From assembly GCA_021851335.1 (NCBI GenBank), contig JAJZEA010000001.1:62001-126000 (forward strand): DNA of 64,000 nucleotides, read 5' to 3'. Of this stretch, positions 57,899-64,000 are shown piece by piece. A program made the position numbers and the translations under genes. Below the pieces are notes generated by a model. The model was not told the origin of the DNA and searched no databases. It saw only the letters and a program-made list of their open reading frames with translations. Within the stretch, counting starts at the first letter, position 1, and each line of letters starts with the position of its first letter. The stretch comes from Acidobacteriota bacterium (GTDB taxonomy: Bacteria > Acidobacteriota > Terriglobia > Terriglobales > Acidobacteriaceae).

Positions 57899-60832
57899 TT
57901 ACGGATTGATCTGGAGGGTAACCGTCGTGCTTGCCGTGATCGAGGCAACTTTGCTGTCTTGCCCGGTCAGGGTCAGGGTATACGTGCCCGTAGGCGGGTT
58001 GACGGCGTTTCCGTAGCCATATCCACCGTAACCACCATAGCCGTTGCCAACTGCGCCGTTGCTGTTGCAGCCGCTCAGGCCCCATCCAAAGCTGACCAGC
58101 AGAATCAGCATCGCCAGGCTGCGCAGCCTGCGGGATTTCCGTCCGAAGAAACCAGCCAGCAGCAGCCCGCCGAGCATGGCCGCGGCTGCGACCGGTGCGC
58201 GTCCGTTGCCAGAGCGCGGCTGACCGGGCTGCGAGCTACGCAGGCCAGGGAAGCGGCGATACTGGCCGTTGGTGTTGATGCAGTTCTGCGCATTGGTGTC
58301 GATGGAGAAGGTGCCAGTGGTAGTTCCAGTGGGGCCGACGGCGATATCGGTCACCTGGAAGCAGGCGCTGGCAAGGTTGTTTGCGTTATTGCCGGTCGGG
58401 TTCACGCTGATCACTACGTTTCCGGAGTATCCACCGGAGGGTGTGATCGAGATCGAGGAGCTGGACTTGTTGCCGTCCGTGACTGTGATGTTGGTGGCGG
58501 CGATGCTGAAGGTCCCCACGCCAGTCGAGACGGCCGCCGCCGTGATGCTGGCAGTCCCGGTGGAGGCTGCATAGGTCGAGTCACCCGCGTAGGCAGCTTC
58601 CACGGTGTGAGCACCGGGCGTTGAGAAGCTTGTGGTGTAGGTCGCGGTGCCATTCGTCAAGGTGAGCGTCGGCGTCTGCGCGACTCCATCCACCGAGATG
58701 GTCACAGTCCCCGTTGGCGTGCCGCTGCTGGACGAGACTCCGATGGTGAAGGTCACATTCTGGCCGATACTGGGCGTGGTTGTAGAAGGTGTGATGGTGG
58801 TTGTCGTCGAGACGAGTGATGTGCCCGTCGACATGGGCCAGGCATTTGCCAGCAGATTCAGATCAAAGCTGCCAAGTCCCGTCGCAAGATCATAGCCTGT
58901 TCCAGACACATACTCCGTCAAAGCATTCCCGGAGCAGATGGACGAGCCAGCGTTGGCGCAGTCGTTATTTCCCGTCGTAATGTCGTGGAAGACGCTGCCG
59001 TAGGTAGTGCTGTTCGATGCCAGCGTGTAGAGCGTGGGATTGATGTTGCCCTGGCCGGAGGTTGCGTTGACTTTCTGGTTGATGAGCGCCACCATGCCAG
59101 CCATGATCGGCGTAGCAAAGCTGGTGCCGCCCGCCGCCGTCAGGTAGCCGGTGGTGGAGTCGCGAAATCCGCTGGTGCAGCTCGACGCCTGCGGCGGATT
59201 GCTGGAGGTGTTCCAGTTGGACTGGTCGCTGGTGCAAAGCAGATACGCGTCGTGGTTATTGGACGAATCGAGCGAGATATCCGGGACATCGCGCTGGCCG
59301 TCGCCAGGAATGCCGGGAACGCCTGCCTGCCAGGTGGGCTTGGTGAAGTCGCCGCTGACGCCGCCGCCACCTGCCGCTATGTACTGGCTGGCGTCGTCAT
59401 TCCAGACAACCTCTGGAATGTACGAAAGCGCAGAGGTGACGACATCATTGGTTCCGTTCGCAGCCCAGTATTGAGTTGCCCCCGTTGCGGGTCCATCGTT
59501 GAACTCCGTGCCACCCACCGCGGTCACATTCGGGCTGCTGGCCGGGTAGTTGACGTTCAGCTGCTCCTGCTGCGCGAGCGTGTCAGTGCTGCCCGAACTG
59601 TAGCAAGAGGTAGAGCCGGAGTCACCAGCCGCTGCGAGAATGGTCTGGCCCTGCGCGACTGCTTGACTATCGACGCTTTCAAAGGTCTGGTAATAGGTGC
59701 CGGTATCAAATTCGCAAGCCCCGTAGCTGAGACTGATAATCGGGGCGAGCTTGTTATCGACGGCATAGGTGACCGAATCAAAGACACCGCCTTGGGAGGT
59801 GCTGCCAGTGTAAACAAAGTCAATCGTCGCGCCGGGAGCCATTGCGCCGGACCACTCCAGATCAAGGTCCGATTCACCTTCATCCCCGGATACGATCTGT
59901 GATGTGCCCGTGTTCGGCACCTGAATGATATTAGGGTCCTTGACCGTGAGTCCGGCTGCGTTCTGAAACGCTTCGATGTCGCTGACGACGATGGCGGATT
60001 GACCAGCCACCACAATCGTCTCGCCGGTGCCGTTGATTCCTTGCTTGTAGAGTGCGTTCACGTCATAGATGGTGCTGATGTCGCCCGGCGCCAGATAGTG
60101 ATTTCCGGTTTGTCCGGAGGTGAAGGCGGGCTGAACAGAACCAAGCCGGGGCGTTTGCTGCGCCAGAGCCTGCGCCTGCGGAGCCAGATGCAGCATCATC
60201 GAGTGTGGCTTGAAGTTGTCCAGGTCGCGCAGGCCCAGCACCACCTGCGAAAGGGACGCGGGAATATGCAACTGAGTGGACGGAGCAAAGTGCGTCTCCT
60301 TTTGTCCCTGCCAGGTGGTCACGTAGCGGTGCATCTCGGTCTGGAAAGCCTGTTCGACCTGCGATGCCGTTCCGGAGAAGACTAGAAACGTTTTGCCGTT
60401 GGCCACCGAATCGATAGAAAGTCCCTGTTGCTGGAGCCACTGCTCGGTCTTGGCAATGTCGGCATCGTTGACGCCAAACTGGCTGGCGAACTGCTGTGGG
60501 GTCAACCAGTGGTGATAGAGCGGCGAGGCCGGATTCTGCTGATTGGTCAGTAGCTGCTTGAGGGCTGTCTTCTGCGCCTGAGTCTGGCTGAAAAACAGCA
60601 TCATGTGTCGCATCGGCGTGTCGCCAGGCAACCGACCCGCATCGCTGGACGGGCGCGCCAGCGGATGCAGCGAGCCGGGAATGGCTACCATCTGCGAGAA
60701 ATCCATCGGTTCGTGGAGCCGTGCTGCGGGTTGTGGCAGCGTGTCAGGCTGCGCTTGTGCCAGGCCGGCGGACAATGTGATGGCAAATAGTGCTGCCGCT
60801 GCAAACTGAAAAATCTGTCGAGTCGTTTTCAT
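57899..60832 (-). CDS. exported sedolisin (S53 serine-carboxyl protease) with Ig-like and anchor-like tail
   Basis: Acid-type endopeptidase of 977 residues. A signal peptide (FAAAALFAITLSAGLAQAQ) precedes a pro-kumamolisin activation domain (about 35-190). The catalytic domain runs about 205-660 with the S53 triad: Glu320 and Asp324 in GESDLDLEW (spacing as in kumamolisin) and Ser571 in GGTSFATP. Ig-like repeats (about 690-880, SVDGVAQTPTLTLTNG) follow. Then come a hydrophobic segment, basic residues (GRKSRRLR), a second hydrophobic segment with LSGC, a Gly/Tyr-rich stretch (GNGYGGYGGYGYGN) and a final small beta domain. The start at 60832 has AGAGAG upstream; an ATG two codons earlier is possible. 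Confidence 0.92.
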   Translation of the reverse strand: MKTTRQIFQFAAAALFAITLSAGLAQAQPDTLPQPAARLHEPMDFSQMVAIPGSLHPLARPSSDAGRLPGDTPMRHMMLFFSQTQAQKTALKQLLTNQQNPASPLYHHWLTPQQFASQFGVNDADIAKTEQWLQQQGLSIDSVANGKTFLVFSGTASQVEQAFQTEMHRYVTTWQGQKETHFAPSTQLHIPASLSQVVLGLRDLDNFKPHSMMLHLAPQAQALAQQTPRLGSVQPAFTSGQTGNHYLAPGDISTIYDVNALYKQGINGTGETIVVAGQSAIVVSDIEAFQNAAGLTVKDPNIIQVPNTGTSQIVSGDEGESDLDLEWSGAMAPGATIDFVYTGSTSQGGVFDSVTYAVDNKLAPIISLSYGACEFDTGTYYQTFESVDSQAVAQGQTILAAAGDSGSTSCYSSGSTDTLAQQEQLNVNYPASSPNVTAVGGTEFNDGPATGATQYWAANGTNDVVTSALSYIPEVVWNDDASQYIAAGGGGVSGDFTKPTWQAGVPGIPGDGQRDVPDISLDSSNNHDAYLLCTSDQSNWNTSSNPPQASSCTSGFRDSTTGYLTAAGGTSFATPIMAGMVALINQKVNATSGQGNINPTLYTLASNSTTYGSVFHDITTGNNDCANAGSSICSGNALTEYVSGTGYDLATGLGSFDLNLLANAWPMSTGTSLVSTTTTITPSTTTPSIGQNVTFTIGVSSSSGTPTGTVTISVDGVAQTPTLTLTNGTATYTTSFSTPGAHTVEAAYAGDSTYAASTGTASITAAAVSTGVGTFSIAATNITVTDGNKSSSSISITPSGGYSGNVVISVNPTGNNANNLASACFQVTDIAVGPTGTTTGTFSIDTNAQNCINTNGQYRRFPGLRSSQPGQPRSGNGRAPVAAAAMLGGLLLAGFFGRKSRRLRSLAMLILLVSFGWGLSGCNSNGAVGNGYGGYGGYGYGNAVNPPTGTYTLTLTGQDSKVASITASTTVTLQINP

Positions 60833-61007
60833 GGCCATCTCTCTGTAAGTCATGCGTCGGATGCGACGAAGTGAGGCACACATCGCTTCTGTGTCCATTA
60901 GACACGAAATCCGTGCAGGGGTTGCGTGCGGGGTGAAGGATTTCTCTGAGGAACCCGGAATCCTTTTGACAGGAAGAGAAAGCTTTCCCGAAACTACCTG
61001 ACGAGAC

Positions 61008-64000
61008 TCAGTCTCCCGTAGAATCCGCGTCCGTGAAAAGCCAGTGATCCAGCCTGCACAGCAACGGATAGTAGATGCCGAGTCGAAGGACGGGTGCAGG
61101 AAAGTCCGCTTGCACCTGAAGTTTACGCAGCATTTGAGCGTAGGAGTTGAGCTGCGGCGCGTATTGTTCCCGGTGGCGAAGCAAAAAATCACGAATGATC
61201 TCTTCGTCGTAAGCGGGATTGCCTGGCTCACGATGCAGGCTTGCGACAATCTCACGGCCAGTCGTCTTGTAATCGACGATCCACCAGACGCGGTCGCTGG
61301 ACGGAGAATCCGGGTGTTCACCGGCCAGAAAACACCGATCCGGTCGCACGGTGTGCCAAACGGCCCGGCCACTTGGGTTGAAGAGCTTTCCCGTCCAGGA
61401 AACCTCAGCGAAATCCTGGTCGTGTGGAGACAGAATCCATGCTCCTGCGGGGTCCAGAGCGCAGCCAGCAACCACCTGCACGGCCCAGCGCGCCAGGCTG
61501 CGAGCCTCCGTGGCGTCCACGCCGTACCGGCCCAGTTGGGCGGCAAGCGGCAAGGTCAGCGCGGGCAGTTGTTGCTGCGCGGAGGCAGCGTCCTGGGTCT
61601 GCCGAAGCCGTGCAAACTGCTGCATCAGCAGATGGACAGCGATGCCCTCGGCACGCGTGCGCAAGCCTCCGGAAGGTCGTTCGTACAGCGGAGTCTGCAC
61701 CCCGGCAGCGAGGGAATGCACGGCGGAAACAAATGAGGCGCGGGGCGGATTCACAGGAGCCGAGAAGCGCAGGATGCGTCTCTGTCGTGGCGTTTGCGGC
61801 TCCGGAGGCACGGCATCCCGAGTCGAAGAGCGCGCATCGGATGTCTCGTCCGCCGCTTGGTCTGAAGCTGAATTCAATGACTCAGCAAAGCGCCGAATCT
61901 CCTCAGCAAAAGCCGGACGGATGGTCTGAAAAAGGGCCTGCCCAGCCGTGAATGTTTCAGCATTTGCAGCCGCGAGTGCAGTCGGATCGAGCGTAGCAAA
62001 CAGGTGAAGCTCTTCTCGTGCGCGGGTAGCCGCCACATAAAAGACACGGCGTTCTTCGGCTGCATCCCGCGCTTGTTTCACCTGTTTGACCCAGGCCAGA
62101 GCGTCTCCGGATCCAGCGCCTTTGGCTGCCATGGGAGCAATCAAAAACTCGGTCAGATCTTCCGGATTTGCGCCCGCGATGCCGCGCTCCAGCCAGGTCA
62201 GCAGTTCCGTGGAATCGTTCCGACGACGTCGTTCCAGTTCCGGAAGGATGACCACTTCAAACTCAAGCCCCTTCGATTTGTGAATGGTCATCAGACGCAC
62301 TCCGTAATCGTTCTCGAGCGATGGGTCGGGCAAGGGTTGCAGTTGTCGAAGCGCGGCGCGCCAGCCCGTCTGCGAGTCACATTCCATCAAGTCCACATCG
62401 CTCCGCGGCAGTTCGTCCAACGCGCGCCACAGCAGTTGAAGATTGCGCTGTTGTAGCGGAGAGGTCACTGACTCTCCGCCCACACTTTGCCATAGCCGGT
62501 GCAGCCAGCTTCCCAGCTTTTCTCCATCCACCAACTGGCGAAGGCGTCCTGCTTCCAGAATATTTTCCGTGCAGCGCAACAGCGCCTCGCAGCGTGGTTG
62601 CCCGAGGGAGTCGGCCAGCAGCGCCAGCCTCTCCTGCACGAGATCAGGGATCGCTCGATCCTTCAGGTCCGCATCATCTGCCGAGACCAGTGCGTGGACC
62701 TCATGCAAAGCCAGCCCGCAGCACGGTGAGCGCAGGACCGACGCCCAGGCAAGTCGATCCTGTCGATTGAGCGCCGCCTGAGCCAGTGAGATGGCATCCA
62801 GAATCTCCATCTGTCGGTCAAAGGGGAAAATCTCATCGGCCCGATAGGGAATGCCTGCGGCTCGCAGCGCCTCTGCCGCGGCAATCAGTGTTTTCCTGTT
62901 TCGACCCAGAATGGCGATGCGATATTTTTCGTCGGAGGCGTCCGACTCTCGTCGTTGTCGCGCGGCCATGGCAAGTTGCTCATGTTGGCGTACCAGCGGC
63001 ATCCAGGCTGGCTCACGCACAAGCTTTGCGCCAGTCTGCTCGCCTTCGGATGTGTCGTCGCGGAGTTCGAGATAAAGCGTGACAGGATGCGAGCCGGCAG
63101 AGTCCTTTGGAAGCTCGCGTACAGCCTGTGCCGCAACAAACGGCGTCTGAGACGCAAGTGAACTTGCCGAAGTTGTAAAAAGTTGTGGCATGCGATGATT
63201 CCAGTCAGCCACAAGAGCGGGAGTCGAGCGAAAATTAGCCGTGAGTTGGATTGGCTGAAGCACGACGCGGTTGGAATCGGCGAAGCCTTCAAGATCCGCG
63301 CCAAAGCCGCGTTGTGCCGGGCGATCAAACAGTTCGTAGTCCGATTCGCGGAATCCATAAATTGACTGCATCGGATCGCCGACACAAAAGCACGTTCGCC
63401 CATCGCCGCCCGGCCACGCAGCAATGATGCTGTCGATCAGTTCATATTGCTTTCGGCTCGTATCCTGAAACTCATCGAGCAGCAGGTGGCGAATTCCAGC
63501 GGCAAACTCCACCGCAAACTCGGATGGCAAGCCATCTTTGGGATGGAGCAACTGAAGCGCAATGGCAGCCACTTCCGTGAAGTCCACTGAGCTGCTCTCC
63601 GCAAAGACAAGCTGCAACTGCGCGGCGGCATAGCGCAGCACGACAAAAGCATCCAAAACCACTTGCCACTCCGGCTCGGAATACCCGGCAACAGCCGCAG
63701 TGCAGACCTGTTGCAGCAAGGGTTGGAGTTCGTAACTCTGTTGCGCGCGAGCAACCAGAGAACCGAATCGCTCTTTCGCGGCTCGGCCCTCATCCGTCGC
63801 GGGAAAGCCCTGGTTTTTGTTCAGGCCTTTGGGCTTTCGCCACTGGTATTCGCCGGTCAGCAGAAAACCAGCGATCACGCGATAGAACTCGACTTGCAAA
63901 CGCAAAGAATCGCCGGAGATATCATCTTCATCCGGCGAGGGCAGGGAAGAATGAGACGCCACAAATTGTAGCTCTTCCACTCCGCATTCCGCCGCGAACC
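61008..64000 (-). CDS. addA: AddA/RecB-like UvrD-family helicase with C-terminal nuclease domain, N-terminus beyond window
   Basis: Exonuclease-helicase of double-strand-break repair. The frame is open to the right edge; the Walker A region lies outside. About 997 residues are visible. Helicase motifs in order: LLLDEFQDTSRKQYELID (II), CVGDPMQSIYGFRESDY (III), LTANFRST (IV), MTIHKSKGLEFEVVIL (V) and VFYVAATRAREELHLF (VI). The last 280 or so residues contain a PD-(D/E)XK nuclease with WWIVDYKTTG and QLNSYAQML, which favours AddA or RecB over plain UvrD. An addB-type partner would be expected upstream, outside the window. It ends 175 bases from the start of the sedolisin gene on the same strand. 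Confidence 0.9.
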   Translation of the reverse strand, partial: FAAECGVEELQFVASHSSLPSPDEDDISGDSLRLQVEFYRVIAGFLLTGEYQWRKPKGLNKNQGFPATDEGRAAKERFGSLVARAQQSYELQPLLQQVCTAAVAGYSEPEWQVVLDAFVVLRYAAAQLQLVFAESSSVDFTEVAAIALQLLHPKDGLPSEFAVEFAAGIRHLLLDEFQDTSRKQYELIDSIIAAWPGGDGRTCFCVGDPMQSIYGFRESDYELFDRPAQRGFGADLEGFADSNRVVLQPIQLTANFRSTPALVADWNHRMPQLFTTSASSLASQTPFVAAQAVRELPKDSAGSHPVTLYLELRDDTSEGEQTGAKLVREPAWMPLVRQHEQLAMAARQRRESDASDEKYRIAILGRNRKTLIAAAEALRAAGIPYRADEIFPFDRQMEILDAISLAQAALNRQDRLAWASVLRSPCCGLALHEVHALVSADDADLKDRAIPDLVQERLALLADSLGQPRCEALLRCTENILEAGRLRQLVDGEKLGSWLHRLWQSVGGESVTSPLQQRNLQLLWRALDELPRSDVDLMECDSQTGWRAALRQLQPLPDPSLENDYGVRLMTIHKSKGLEFEVVILPELERRRRNDSTELLTWLERGIAGANPEDLTEFLIAPMAAKGAGSGDALAWVKQVKQARDAAEERRVFYVAATRAREELHLFATLDPTALAAANAETFTAGQALFQTIRPAFAEEIRRFAESLNSASDQAADETSDARSSTRDAVPPEPQTPRQRRILRFSAPVNPPRASFVSAVHSLAAGVQTPLYERPSGGLRTRAEGIAVHLLMQQFARLRQTQDAASAQQQLPALTLPLAAQLGRYGVDATEARSLARWAVQVVAGCALDPAGAWILSPHDQDFAEVSWTGKLFNPSGRAVWHTVRPDRCFLAGEHPDSPSSDRVWWIVDYKTTGREIVASLHREPGNPAYDEEIIRDFLLRHREQYAPQLNSYAQMLRKLQVQADFPAPVLRLGIYYPLLCRLDHWLFTDADSTGD

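Noticed and set aside
61003-61015. Palindrome GAGACTCAGTCTC as terminator of the helicase gene
   Set aside because: A one-base loop cannot form a stable hairpin and no T-run follows.
1-64000. CRISPR arrays, prophage, insertion sequences, defence islands
   Set aside because: No regularly spaced repeats, no transposase or integrase, and no phage structural or restriction gene was recognised in any frame.

Overview
The window reads as chromosomal DNA of a soil Acidobacteriota bacterium, most likely class Terriglobia. This is inferred from the gene mix: Oar-like TonB receptors, a propeller-sensor kinase beside glycoside hydrolases, a sedolisin protease with an Ig-like/Gly-Tyr-rich tail, solitary HAE-type RND efflux, and moderately high GC with dense, mostly intact genes. 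No IS element, prophage, CRISPR array or rRNA was seen.

Left part (1-30.2 kb). A glycan-use locus opens the window: TonB receptor (cut by the left edge), TPR protein, propeller histidine kinase and NarL-type regulator on +, then GH2 (-), a clan GH-A hydrolase (+) and GH31 (-). House-keeping genes follow: CYTH phosphatase/cyclase-like, Sua5 (tRNA t6A), an Hfq-like protein, DNA polymerase III delta-prime and a small membrane protein. Next come a second Oar-like TonB receptor, an enoyl-CoA hydratase, an NtrB/NtrC-like pair, an M20 dipeptidase, a MobA-like nucleotidyltransferase and an MlaF-like ATPase.

Centre (30.2-30.8 kb). About 600 bases carry no gene. The stretch holds a long inverted repeat, AT-rich repeats and a C-tract. 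Exactly here the + strand changes from clearly C-rich to clearly G-rich, whichever strand the genes lie on. That is the polarity expected at a replication origin, although no DnaA box or dnaA gene was found.

Right part (30.8-64 kb). An ATP-grasp ligase of unknown substrate, an Lrp-type regulator and histidine ammonia-lyase come first, then a sugar transferase. A five-gene minus-strand block follows (regulator, kinase, TolC, membrane fusion protein, RND pump). After it lie a YncE-like propeller, two glycosyltransferases that overlap, tRNA-Arg(CCU), an HPP-like membrane protein, IspG and a half-size TauE/SafE. The phosphate regulon phoB-phoR-pstS-pstC-pstA-pstB-phoU is complete and has a strong hairpin after pstS. 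A sedolisin and an AddA/RecB-like helicase-nuclease (cut by the right edge) close the window.

Start codons were chosen from ribosome-binding sites and family length; several genes use GTG or TTG. All functional calls come from reading motifs by eye, not from database searches.
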